From positions 1 through 31,468 of the IMG/VR virus record IMGVR_UViG_3300044826_000310: a stretch of 31,468 bases of DNA; one strand, given 5' to 3'. This document shows, one piece after another, positions 8,901-16,279 of the stretch. A program made the position numbers and the translations under genes. The stretch comes from a virus. The notes under the pieces were generated by a model. It was not told the origin of the DNA and ran no database searches. It saw only the letters and a program-made list of their open reading frames with translations. Position 1 is the first letter of the stretch, and each line of letters starts with the position of its first letter.

Positions 8901-9536
8901 GCGGGCGAACGTCTCGGAGGCGGGGCTGCCGGGGCAATCGAACCGCAGGGCATCGCTCAGGAAAACGGACACGATAGCCGCTTGGTACTCCGACCCATCG
9001 CCGGCGGTGAAGGTGCGGGTGACGCTGGACACCGTGATGGCGCGGATGTACTGCTCCACCTGCGTGGACAGGCCCTCGTCTTTGACCAACACCAACGTCT
9101 GCCCCACCGTGGGCGGGGCCTCGGACGGACGTTGAAACAGTTGCACCACACGTTGCCCGGTGATGTGGCCCTCGTACAGATACCCCGGCCACAGCGGCCC
9201 CTTGTTGAGGTACGCCTCCACGCGTGATTGCGCCTCCGACCGCGTGTCGAACGTCGCGTCGCGGGCAAACAGCGTGACGGCCGTATTGGCGTCCGTGGGC
9301 GGCTGCGCCACCACTACATTGGCCCCGAAATACACGTCGGTGTCGTCAGATCGAACACCCAAAAACACCTTGCGCAGGTTGACCCGTCCCCCTGCACGAT
9401 CCAACTCTGAGATGTCGGGGAACAGCGCGTTTTCGGCATCGCTGATCACCGTCCCTGTGGGGGCACCGCCACCCTCTGCCACATCAGCCATCACAGCGGA
9501 TGCCAGCAGTACCACGTCGCCTGAGAGGATGGGCAT
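5970..9536 (-). CDS. Large modular tail protein with six beta modules (1188 aa)
   Basis: The start is ATG 9534-9536, preceded by AAGGAGAT at good spacing; an open extension of 65 codons overlaps the upstream gene and is rejected. Residues 1-270 form an N-terminal region (LRKVFLGVRSDDTDVYFGAN, GYLYEGHITGQRVVQLFQRP). Residues about 305-860 hold six degenerate modules that open with PG[ST][LV] (307, 394, 488, 577, 726, 810), most of them followed by G[ST][VI]xYxxG (334, 632, 760, 842 and weaker forms). The C-terminal 130 residues (about 1065-1188) are Gly/Trp-rich. Such repeated beta-sandwich modules suit an elongated tail-tip or fibre. The family name is not known to me. Confidence 0.82.
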   Translation of the reverse strand: MPILSGDVVLLASAVMADVAEGGGAPTGTVISDAENALFPDISELDRAGGRVNLRKVFLGVRSDDTDVYFGANVVVAQPPTDANTAVTLFARDATFDTRSEAQSRVEAYLNKGPLWPGYLYEGHITGQRVVQLFQRPSEAPPTVGQTLVLVKDEGLSTQVEQYIRAITVSSVTRTFTAGDGSEYQAAIVSVFLSDALRFDCPGSPASETFARLSTAAAVRDTVVADAGTYAGVSPLAESVSMGAMKIKAESIYSQLVPSAQTEAPLSVMPPYAAAGLPIPGAGSVTYTATHAWTPTTKLALPGGCLPGSLSIQVAGVTITDAGGMLRSAGADVGTIDYANGLLTSAAGDYSASKVITYTPAAQVLRVPQSAEIEITAASRSQSYVGVIDPQPQPGTLSASYRAGGRWYVLSDDGTGALKGSDASYGAGTFNPATGGYILTLGVLPDVGSSVILSWGAPTQETRHPTAVTLKATQTIALAPPAGTSVQPGSVTVSWLQAGVSKSATAGADGVLSGHATGTVRVAQGVIEAFAPATLPAVGAQLTIGYVAGPKTSDAFAHPSRQGDGRLAVTASAAITPGSLEVEWNTVTDTAVLGTYTLGQLTEMGVSTWVDPTQYARDDGGGKIMREGVQIGTVTYATGAITWNPDVTIKLPRPKYSAALDDDLYRWRLTYTGLEYVDAPSIYPADESGAVTLRYNSPGSTSTRTETVTFTPKVQLVPGVVAPVVPGTVVLTIPGSQPWGDSGTGVLRENTVASGWLTRGTIDYTTGVIALSSWATGATNALSRVSCVTTLGNALSSEFVFRASSAPLRPGSLSIQWTRTTGGPKSVTAGVDGVISGTGVAGSVDYETGLVRVRFGAMVTAAGNESQPWYSASRVESDGRIWRPDPIVMTTLRYSAVAYSYLPLDASILGMDPVRLPSDGRVPIFRAGGFVVVGAKTAVTATVANGQTVFAGRERLSRLRVVGANGAVISTGYTTDLDAGTATFSDVSAYAQPVRIEGRVEDMAMIRDVQINGEIGLSRPITHDYSAPGSYVSTALVLGDLFARVERVFDQSSWFGAWSDSPEPGSSTLAAYNNADHPILITNRGGITERWIARFTTTTSYELIGEHVGVVAVGNTGQDFEPLGPSGAPYMHIPAAGWGGGGWSVGAILRINTIGAMAPIWVVRTINPGAAYDTPDQFELSLRGDVDA

Positions 9537-9559
9537 GTGGTGTATCTCCTTGTCCTTGA

Positions 9560-9961
9560 TTAAATGACCATGAGCTTGGCCGTCACGACATACATGTCGC
9601 CAGCCTGCTGATCGTCGTAAAACGTATAGGGATCGGCCGTCATCGCCGGGGCGTCGTGGTGGCGCCAGATCACCTCGCGCACCCCGTCCGGGGTGGTCAG
9701 CGTCATGACCTGGCCGGGCTCTGCGGCCCATCCGCGCAGCGTCTGCACGTCGGTCAGGCTGACCAGCCCGGCGCCCTGCTCGACCCCTTGCAGCGTCACC
9801 GGTCGGCCCGCTTCATCGGGCGCGCTGGCCGATTGCACGATCAGCGCCCCGGTCAATGACCGCTCGACGGTCTGCCCGACGGGGCTCCAACTGTGCTCAT
9901 CGCTCCAGGCACAGCCCGTTCCGAACGCCACCACCAAGCCATTGGCACTCAACTGGATCAT
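9560..9961 (-). CDS. Small tail-tip associated protein (133 aa)
   Basis: The ATG at 9959-9961 has a near-perfect AGGAGGT 5 nt upstream; the ribosome binding site lies over the end of the tape measure gene, whose TGA is 3 bp before. A TTG two codons earlier is less likely. The product contains an amino-terminal stretch LVVAFGTGCAWSDEHSWSP, a central VTLQGVEQGAGLVSL, and DPYTFYDDQQAGDMYVVTAKLMVI at the end. It is probably a tail component needed next to the tape measure, in the position of a distal tail protein, but it is shorter than most of those. The family is not recognised. Confidence 0.75.
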   Translation of the reverse strand: MIQLSANGLVVAFGTGCAWSDEHSWSPVGQTVERSLTGALIVQSASAPDEAGRPVTLQGVEQGAGLVSLTDVQTLRGWAAEPGQVMTLTTPDGVREVIWRHHDAPAMTADPYTFYDDQQAGDMYVVTAKLMVI

Positions 9962-9963
9962 GG

Positions 9964-12900
9964 TCAACCTCCTACTCGTGCGGCGTCAGATTCGAGGCGG
10001 CGCAGCATCGCCACCAGGGCCTGAGCGTCATCCTGCGAGGCCATCTCCACGGTCTCTTCACGGCCCCGATTGATCGTGATGGCCACGGCATACACCGTGC
10101 GCGATGTGGTGGGCGCAGCAGATGGCGCAGGCGCCGGCGCCGCCACCTGGCCCGACGCTGCGGGCGCTGGTGCGGGGGCCGCAGCGGCAGCGGCACGCCG
10201 GGCCATTTCGCCGCCGTGGCCGTCCTTGCCGTAGAGGTACTGACTGGCGGCAGTTTGCAGGGCTGACGACAGCGTCCCCCCCCCCGGCCCGCCGTACTTC
10301 CGTTGGCCGGGGTTGTTCATGTAGGGGACGTTGCCGTTCGCATCCACAAACTCGCGGGCGATCTGCTGCGCTGCCGCGTCGTCCAGCCCGTAGCCTTTGA
10401 GGTCATTGATCACGCTCATCAGCGTGTTGCCACCTGCGACGGTGCCGCTGCCGGTGCGCTTGCGGTAGTCGTCCTCAAACGCCGATTTAGGAGGGGCGTC
10501 GTCCCCGCCCTTCCCATCCTTGGCGTCTTTGGCGTCCTTGCGCAGCTTTGGCTCGCGTGCCAATTCGGCGTTCAGCCGGCGCTGTGCGTCTGTGAGCCCG
10601 TCAATACCCGATGCAGCTTCTGAGGCGGCGGCAGGGACAGCGGTCAGCGACTTGACTATCGCCTTACCACCTTCATCGACGGCGACAGTCATCCCAGCAG
10701 CAGCGGCCTGAACGTTCAGTTCGGCAGTGACCACGCCCCCATTGGCTTCGACAGCGGCCAGGGCGTACTTCTCAAAGGCGGCTTGTTTGTCGCGGGCCGA
10801 CGTCACGCCAGACACCCGGATGATTTCGTAGTTGCGTTGCGCCGCATCAGCCAGCCGTTGCAGGTGGGCGGTGCTCTTGATGCCCAGCCCCTCAAACGCT
10901 GCTTCGACCTCGCGGGCATCTGCCGCCCCCTGCTTCGTCGCCCCAGATGTCTTGCCCAACGCCAGCTGAATCTGTTGCTGAATCTCCGCCGCTCGCTGCC
11001 ATTCCCCATGGCTAACGGCGGCTTCATACTCCCGGCGCAGGTCGGCCACCTTGGCCTGAGTCTGTGCCGCTGCGGCCTGCTGGGTGCTGGCGCTGGTGAC
11101 ACTGGCATCGGCTGCGGCCTCCGCTGCTTTACTTGTGTCCGACAGCGCGCGGGTCACGTCCTGCTGGGCGGTGGCCGTTGCTTGGGCTTGAGCCGCCGTT
11201 TGTTGCTGGGCGTTGGTCAGGCCGTCCCATCCATCGCGGGCCAGCTCTGCCCCTTCGGCCACCTTGTTGAATGAGGCTTGCGCTTTCTGTTCATAGGCTT
11301 CACTCACGGCCCACGTAGCTTCAGCAGAAACCCGCACATCCGCCGCCACAGCTTTGAACACCTCGCTGAGCTTTGGGATGAAGAACGTGACGCGCCCCCA
11401 GTGCTCCAGCAACAGCGCAACACCCGATTGAATGTTGCTCGCCACGCCAGCGAATGCCTCCCCAATCGTGAAGACCACGCCCAGCACCGCATTCGCACCG
11501 GCTGTCATCACGCCAAAAATCACCGCCACGATGTTGCCGGCGTTGCGGGCAGACTCACCCACCGAGGTGAACCATGCTTCAGCCCGTCCGGCAAACGCTT
11601 GCATTCGGGCAGCGAGTGCCTCGAAGTCCACTTCGCCCGCAAACTTGCGCACCCACTCGATGCCCGCTTTGAAGCTGGCTGCAATCGCATCCCCGAAGCG
11701 CCCGACCGTCCCCCCGCTCACGGCACGGTTCAAGGCCTCAGCCAGTTGATTCACCCCGTCCTTGAGCACGGGCAGAACAGGGGTGGCCAGGGCGTTTTTC
11801 ACCGTGTCCCATGCGCTGCTGAGGTTGCCGATAGATCCCTGTAGGTTGTTGCCCATGATGGCAGCGGTTTCCGCCGCGCTGCCCTTGGCGTTTTGGAGCT
11901 TGCCCGTCAGCTCATCCAATGCGCCAATGCCCTGGTTCAGCAGCGCCCGCAGCGCTGGCCCCGCTTCGGTGCCCACGGCCAAGATGGCACGCTCTCCCAC
12001 TGCGCCCTTGCTGGCCAGTTGGCGCAGCGCTTCGCCGAAGTCGGTTGCCGTGACGCCAGCAGTGGACAGCTCTGTCCTGAACTTGCTCGCGGGGTCGCTG
12101 AACTGGCTCAGGATCGCGTTCAACGCCGTCCCCGCCCGGCTGGCATCGATCCCCGCATCGGCAAACTTGCCAATGATGGCCACCGTTTGCTCAAGGCTCA
12201 GCCCCACCGTTCGAGCAATCGGCGCGGCGTAGGAAAGCGCCTCCGCCAACCCCGTCACGCTGGTGCTGCTGGCGTTGGCACCCTTGGCCAGCACGTCAGC
12301 CACGCGGCCAGCATCGCCAAAGGTCAGCCCCATGCCCATGACGGCCTTGGTGACGTACTCGCTCGCCTGCCCCAGCTCCACACCGCCGGCCTCGGCCAGT
12401 TGCAACGTCGCCGGCAGCGCTGCAATGGCGTCCTTGGCACTCAGCCCGGCACGGGTGAGAGTGCCCAGCGCCGTGGCCCCGTCTGCGGCCGTGAATTTGG
12501 TGGTGGCCCCGGCATCCTCAGCCGCCTTGCGCAGCGCTTGCATTTCCTGTGCTGTGGCCCCTGAAACGGCCTGCACCTCGGACAGCTTGGCCTCCAGCTC
12601 GGCAGCACTTTGGACAGCCGACCCAAAGAGCCGCACCCCAGCGTAGGCCGCTACCGCCGCAGCCACCGACGCAATTTGCCCTTTGAGGTTGCCCAGCCCT
12701 GACAGCACCCCGCCGGTGGCCTTCTCAGCCCCGGCCATGCCCTGGGCAATGTCCCGGCCCGCCTTGGTGCCGGCGTCCCCAGCAGCACCCAAGCCTTGGC
12801 CAGCTTTGCGGGCTGCGCCGTCCAACTGCTCCAAAGGCTTGCCGGCTTTGGTGCCCGCCTGCTCAACTTCCCCCAGCGTCTTGGCCGCTTGCGTGCCCGC

Positions 12901-13623
12901 CTTTCCGGCACCGGCCATGCCCTGGGCAATCTCCTGCCCGGCTTTGGTGCCAGCATCCCCAGCGGTGGCCAGGCCTTGGCCAGCTTTGCGGGCTGTGCCG
13001 TCCAACTGCTCCAAAGGTTTGCCGGCTTCGGTTCCAGCCTTCCCAACTTCCCCCAGCGTCTTGGCCGCTTGCGTGCCCGCCTTTTCAGCCCCGGCCATGC
13101 CTTGGGCAATCTCCTGCCCGGCTTTGGTGCCAGCATCCCCCGCAGTGTCCAAGCCTTGGCCAGCCTTGCGGGCTGTGCTGTCCAACTGCTCCAACGGCTT
13201 GCCGGCTTCGGTTCCAGCCTTCCCAACTTCACCCAGCGTCTTGGCCGCTTGCGTGCCCGCCTTTTCAGCCCCGGCCATGCCCTGGGAAATGTCCTGCCCA
13301 GCCTTGGTGCCAGCGTCCCCAGCAGTGCCCAAGCCTTGGCCTGCCTTGCGGGCTGACTCGGTCAGCTTTTCGGCTGCGCTTGCCGTTTTCCCGAACTTGT
13401 CTTCGGCGTCTGCCATGCGCTGGCGCAACGCTTCAGCCGATTGTGAGCCGGCATCGTTCGCAGCTTTCAAGCGGGCGATTTCGGCGGAAAGGCTGGCCAC
13501 TTCTTGGCGCAGCGTCTCGGCTTCTTGGCTGTTTTTGTGAAGACTTTCAAGCAAGGTTGTCAGGTTCGACAGCCCCTCCTCGATCACTTTCAGCCGCAGG
13601 CTGACGCTGGCTTCAGCGTTCAT
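9964..13623 (-). CDS. Tail tape measure protein (1219 aa)
   Basis: Sets tail length and helps DNA passage. The N-terminal 80 residues are a coiled coil (LTTLLESLHKNSQEAETLRQ, then EVASLSAEIARLK). Residues about 86-300 are a four-fold repeat of 60 residues (AGTKAGQ, IAQGMAGAEKAGTQAAKTLG, KPLEQLD). Residues about 335-610 match the TP901-type tape measure core: LSEVQAVSGATAQEMQALRK, TTKFTAADGA, VTGLAEALSYAAPIA, AGIDASRAGTALNAILSQF. A hydrophobic segment (NIVAVIFGVMTAGANAVLGV) follows near residue 705. The C-terminal third is Ala/Gln-rich helical, ending in a basic tail. GAGGTG stands 8 nt before the ATG. The length predicts a tail near 180 nm at about 1.5 Angstrom per residue. Confidence 0.95.
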   Translation of the reverse strand: MNAEASVSLRLKVIEEGLSNLTTLLESLHKNSQEAETLRQEVASLSAEIARLKAANDAGSQSAEALRQRMADAEDKFGKTASAAEKLTESARKAGQGLGTAGDAGTKAGQDISQGMAGAEKAGTQAAKTLGEVGKAGTEAGKPLEQLDSTARKAGQGLDTAGDAGTKAGQEIAQGMAGAEKAGTQAAKTLGEVGKAGTEAGKPLEQLDGTARKAGQGLATAGDAGTKAGQEIAQGMAGAGKAGTQAAKTLGEVEQAGTKAGKPLEQLDGAARKAGQGLGAAGDAGTKAGRDIAQGMAGAEKATGGVLSGLGNLKGQIASVAAAVAAYAGVRLFGSAVQSAAELEAKLSEVQAVSGATAQEMQALRKAAEDAGATTKFTAADGATALGTLTRAGLSAKDAIAALPATLQLAEAGGVELGQASEYVTKAVMGMGLTFGDAGRVADVLAKGANASSTSVTGLAEALSYAAPIARTVGLSLEQTVAIIGKFADAGIDASRAGTALNAILSQFSDPASKFRTELSTAGVTATDFGEALRQLASKGAVGERAILAVGTEAGPALRALLNQGIGALDELTGKLQNAKGSAAETAAIMGNNLQGSIGNLSSAWDTVKNALATPVLPVLKDGVNQLAEALNRAVSGGTVGRFGDAIAASFKAGIEWVRKFAGEVDFEALAARMQAFAGRAEAWFTSVGESARNAGNIVAVIFGVMTAGANAVLGVVFTIGEAFAGVASNIQSGVALLLEHWGRVTFFIPKLSEVFKAVAADVRVSAEATWAVSEAYEQKAQASFNKVAEGAELARDGWDGLTNAQQQTAAQAQATATAQQDVTRALSDTSKAAEAAADASVTSASTQQAAAAQTQAKVADLRREYEAAVSHGEWQRAAEIQQQIQLALGKTSGATKQGAADAREVEAAFEGLGIKSTAHLQRLADAAQRNYEIIRVSGVTSARDKQAAFEKYALAAVEANGGVVTAELNVQAAAAGMTVAVDEGGKAIVKSLTAVPAAASEAASGIDGLTDAQRRLNAELAREPKLRKDAKDAKDGKGGDDAPPKSAFEDDYRKRTGSGTVAGGNTLMSVINDLKGYGLDDAAAQQIAREFVDANGNVPYMNNPGQRKYGGPGGGTLSSALQTAASQYLYGKDGHGGEMARRAAAAAAPAPAPAASGQVAAPAPAPSAAPTTSRTVYAVAITINRGREETVEMASQDDAQALVAMLRRLESDAARVGG
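12721..13365 (-). repeat. 180-bp tandem repeat in the tape measure gene
   Basis: Copies begin at 12721, 12901, 13081 and 13261, exactly 180 nt apart, and differ by only a few bases each (for example ccggccatgcc near the start of each). They encode 60-residue Ala/Gly/Lys-rich helical units. The high nucleotide identity points to recent expansion by recombination or slippage, which would change tail length in 60-residue steps. Confidence 0.93.
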
Positions 13624-13666
13624 GGTGTGAGCACCTCGGTCAGTGGGTCAGCCGGCGGCCAGGCCG

Positions 13667-14422
13667 TCAGGTCAGATCGCCGTAGCGAGCGCGGTAAAAA
13701 CCGGATTCACCCGCCGGCTTGCTTGCATCGCGCAGCAGCTCGGCTTCGTAGGTGATTTCCGTCGGCTTGTCGGCGATCAGCGCCAGATCGTCCAGCATGG
13801 GCACATGGAGCTTCCAGACTTCGAGCACCAGGGGGCGCCCGTCCATGTCGTTCATGCCTTCGATCACCAGCTCCAGATCGGTGCTCAACACCGTGCCGGC
13901 CTCGAACTGCTGATGCGGTTTGCTGACATAGGTCACCGTCGCGGCCACCGAGCCGCTGCCCACATGTGGCGCGTCACTGGGGATGTAGAGGCCTGCCGGC
14001 GTCATCTCGTAATCGGCGCCCGCCGTCAGCACCGTGTTGCCGGACGTGAGCGTCACCGACGTGATGGACGCGGGCAAATGTTCCAGCAGCGTCAGGCCCC
14101 CTTTGCTCAGGCTCACCGCCTCGCCGGCCACAGTGGCAGATGCCACCGCCGTGGCCTCACTGCCCACAGCCAGCGCCAAATTTTCGGCGCTCAGTTCGTT
14201 CAGCGTGAGCGCCAGCGTCACCGAATCGATGCGCTCGCTCTGAGCACGGGTGCCACCGCCGCGCCGCGTGTAGTCGGGCTGCTTGTTCGTTTTGAGTTTT
14301 TGCTTGATGTTGGCCTTCGAGCAATTGGCCAAAAACCGGCGGGTGCCCGTGGTGCCGCTCTTGCGCACCCAAATACGGCCAATGCCGTGGTAGCTCTCAT
14401 CGCGTTCGTAGGTTTGCGGCAT
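13667..14422 (-). CDS. Major tail tube protein
   Basis: A 251-residue protein beginning MPQTYERDESYHGIGRIWVRK, with AAGGAG six bases before the ATG. The middle region is beta-rich with Ig-like traits (VTLTSGNTVLTAGADYEMTPAGLYIPSD), and the C-terminal part (VEVWKLHVPMLDDLALI, preceded by DMDGRPLVLE) fits the tube fold of phage major tail proteins. It lies between the gp37-like gene and the tape measure, the usual position. No sheath gene precedes it, so the tail should be non-contractile. Assignment rests on position, size and beta content more than on a signature motif. Confidence 0.8.
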   Translation of the reverse strand: MPQTYERDESYHGIGRIWVRKSGTTGTRRFLANCSKANIKQKLKTNKQPDYTRRGGGTRAQSERIDSVTLALTLNELSAENLALAVGSEATAVASATVAGEAVSLSKGGLTLLEHLPASITSVTLTSGNTVLTAGADYEMTPAGLYIPSDAPHVGSGSVAATVTYVSKPHQQFEAGTVLSTDLELVIEGMNDMDGRPLVLEVWKLHVPMLDDLALIADKPTEITYEAELLRDASKPAGESGFYRARYGDLT

Positions 14423-14466
14423 GGCGCGCTCCTTGGTGCAACAGCGTTGCAGTGGTTGACATCAAA

Positions 14467-14994
14467 TCAGCGGGGCCGGCCCGCTTTGGGGTTCACGCCC
14501 GGTTGCGCGACGCTGGTCGCGTCGCACGCAAATCGCAGGACGACGAATGCGTTGCCCGCGTCCGAATAGCCCACCGGCGGCCCTTGCTCCGGCACCAGTG
14601 GGCCGAAACCCGTGATGCCGCAATCCCAGCCGTGCAGCGCCTGAGATACCGCCAGCACGATGGGGATGGCGCCTTCGTGCTGCACCAGCACGCCATCGGA
14701 CACGGGGCCCACCATCTGAGGCGGGATCGTCATGGCCGCCACCACCACGATCGAAAACAGGTGCTGCCAGACGGCCCGCGTGGGCGTGGCCTCGGTCAAC
14801 CGGGGCTGGCCGTAGATGAGATAGACCGCTGGCGGCTTAAGTCCCGTCTCATTGATGGCAGCCAGATCGGCTGCAATGCCCACCGCGTTGGCCAAGCCTG
14901 GCCCACCGGGCGGCATCAGCACGCTGCGCAGTCGCTCCAGCATGGCGCGCTCGGGGGCGCTCCAATCCAGGCCGTTGATTGCAGCGAGGCTCAT
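14467..14994 (-). CDS. Mu gp37-like tail terminator/completion protein (DUF1834-type)
   Basis: A 175-residue protein from the ATG 14992-14994, which overlaps the gp36-like stop as ATGA; the upstream extension in this frame lies inside that gene and is not used. It begins with AINGLDWSAPERAMLERLRSVL and includes VYLIYGQPRLTEA and IVVVAAMTIP, the pattern of Mu gp37-like proteins. In Mu this gene follows gp36, as here. The likely role is at the head-tail joint or tail terminator. Confidence is good for the family, moderate for the role. Confidence 0.75.
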   Translation of the reverse strand: MSLAAINGLDWSAPERAMLERLRSVLMPPGGPGLANAVGIAADLAAINETGLKPPAVYLIYGQPRLTEATPTRAVWQHLFSIVVVAAMTIPPQMVGPVSDGVLVQHEGAIPIVLAVSQALHGWDCGITGFGPLVPEQGPPVGYSDAGNAFVVLRFACDATSVAQPGVNPKAGRPR

Positions 14995-15491
14995 GCAAAC
15001 CCCCGTAGGTCGTCGTCGGTCACGCCGCGCCGACTGAAGCAGTAGCTCAGATCGGCCTCGGTCTGTGGCGTGGTGCTCAGCACGTCGCCCGGCTCGCCGC
15101 CCCAAGGGCAGCTCAGGGCCGTTTTGCCGCGCGCGAGCTTGTCCAGATCATCCAGGGCCTGCTTGCGCCGCTGGGTGACCTCGTGTTCGGGCGGTAGGTA
15201 GGTGCTGTAGAGCAGCGCCCGCGCCAGGTCGCAGCACAGCGGCACCAGCGCTGGCGGCGGCACGTACTCATCCGCGCCACCAGGCACGCTGGCCGGCTTG
15301 CGGCACCCGCGCAGCGGCAGGCGGTACAGCACGCCCAAATACCCGTCGATGAGCACGCTGGCATCGGACAGGGCCAGCGCCACGCGGTCAGCGTCGATGA
15401 CGCTGGGCGGGATGTTGGCCGTATCGGTGAGCTGCACCAACTCCCACTCGCCAAAGCGGCGCGCGAGGTCGTCCTGGGTGGCGTAGATCAT
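14991..15491 (-). CDS. Mu gp36-like head-tail protein (DUF1320)
   Basis: A 166-residue protein that starts MIYATQDDLARRFGEWELVQLTD, a typical opening for Mu gp36/DUF1320. It continues with DRVALALSDASVLIDGYLGVLYRLPL and LVPLCCDLARALLY, the helical pattern of head-tail connector proteins. The ATG at 15489-15491 is chosen over 57 open upstream codons that cross the neighbouring gene. It ends in the ATGA overlap with the gp37-like gene. Probable role: adaptor between portal and tail. Confidence 0.85.
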   Translation of the reverse strand: MIYATQDDLARRFGEWELVQLTDTANIPPSVIDADRVALALSDASVLIDGYLGVLYRLPLRGCRKPASVPGGADEYVPPPALVPLCCDLARALLYSTYLPPEHEVTQRRKQALDDLDKLARGKTALSCPWGGEPGDVLSTTPQTEADLSYCFSRRGVTDDDLRGFA

Positions 15492-15496
15492 GGTGG

Positions 15497-15877
15497 TCAG
15501 GTGTGACGGTGACGCAGCGTCATGCACTCGACCAACTGGCCCGCAGCCGTGGCTGCGCCCAGCAGCCGCCCGCAATGGTCGGTGGCCGTGCCATTGATGG
15601 CGCGCCCGGAACCGTCGGCGTGTGGCTTGACGAAGCCAAACTGCGCGATGGCTTCGGCGCACTCGATCAGCCCGGAGTAGCAGGTGATCACCGCCACGTC
15701 ATCGCCTGCCACGCCAGCGGTGTGCGTGATGCCAGCGCTGTCATGCACGCCGCCGGCACTGGTGGCATGGGCGCCATCCAGCCCAACGAACCGGTAGGCG
15801 GACACCGTGCCCGTCAGGGTCAGCGTCAGGAAGTCATCGGCCTGGTACTGCTGGCCGGAGTTGTTGATGGAGGGCAT
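15497..15877 (-). CDS. DUF2190-like capsid decoration/cement protein
   Basis: A 126-residue protein with AGGAG eight bases before the ATG. It opens with SINNSGQQYQADDFLTLTLTGTVSAYRFVGLDG and continues with DDVAVITCYSGLIECA, which resembles the small beta-tulip cement proteins of the DUF2190 group found next to capsid genes. It lies between the gp35-like and gp36-like genes. A role in stabilising the expanded capsid is inferred from family and location. Confidence 0.65.
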   Translation of the reverse strand: MPSINNSGQQYQADDFLTLTLTGTVSAYRFVGLDGAHATSAGGVHDSAGITHTAGVAGDDVAVITCYSGLIECAEAIAQFGFVKPHADGSGRAINGTATDHCGRLLGAATAAGQLVECMTLRHRHT

Positions 15878-15911
15878 GGATCAGCTCCTGATTTGGGTGA
15901 TGGGCCGACGA

Positions 15912-16223
15912 TCAGGCCGAGGCTGCGGCCTTGGCCTTGGTGGTCTTTTCCGCCTTGGGTGCGGCAGGTTCTGCCGCCACTTCGGCGGTACTGCCCACCG
16001 CATTGGCAGCACGCGCTGCCGCGAACTTGGCTTCCACTTCGGCCGCATCGGCCGCCTGCGCTTGGGCCTGGGCTTTCTCATCTTCTTCGACGCTTACGGC
16101 CCCGGCCGCCAGCAGGTCGGCGCGCTCTTTTTCGGTCAGGTCTTTCGGCAGCGTTTCGCCGGGTTCGATCCAGGTAGCACCGTCCTTGCGGTGCAGCTTG
16201 ATCCGGGTCTTTGCAGTCAGCAT
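15912..16223 (-). CDS. Mu gp35-like small head-region protein
   Basis: A 103-residue protein; GAGGAG stands upstream of the ATG at 16221-16223, so twelve further upstream codons are ignored. The N-terminal half (AKTRIKLHRKDGATWIEPGE, DLTEKERADLLAAGAV) resembles the short domain of Mu gp35-like (DUF7210-type) proteins. The C-terminal half is Ala/Glu/Lys-rich and low complexity (AQAQAQAADAAEVEAKFAAA). It follows the capsid gene, as gp35 follows T in Mu. The function is unknown. Confidence 0.7.
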   Translation of the reverse strand: MLTAKTRIKLHRKDGATWIEPGETLPKDLTEKERADLLAAGAVSVEEDEKAQAQAQAADAAEVEAKFAAARAANAVGSTAEVAAEPAAPKAEKTTKAKAAASA

Positions 16224-16279
16224 GGGGTTCTCCTCACCGCGCAGGTGGCCACGGGCCACATGCGCAGCACAGCGTCAGA

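Noticed and set aside
5970-9731. 65-codon extension of the modular tail protein
   Set aside because: It runs through the upstream 133-residue gene; the ATG at 9536 has a strong ribosome binding site.
14995-15105. 37-codon extension of the gp37-like gene
   Set aside because: Falls within the gp36-like gene; the ATGA overlap marks the true start.
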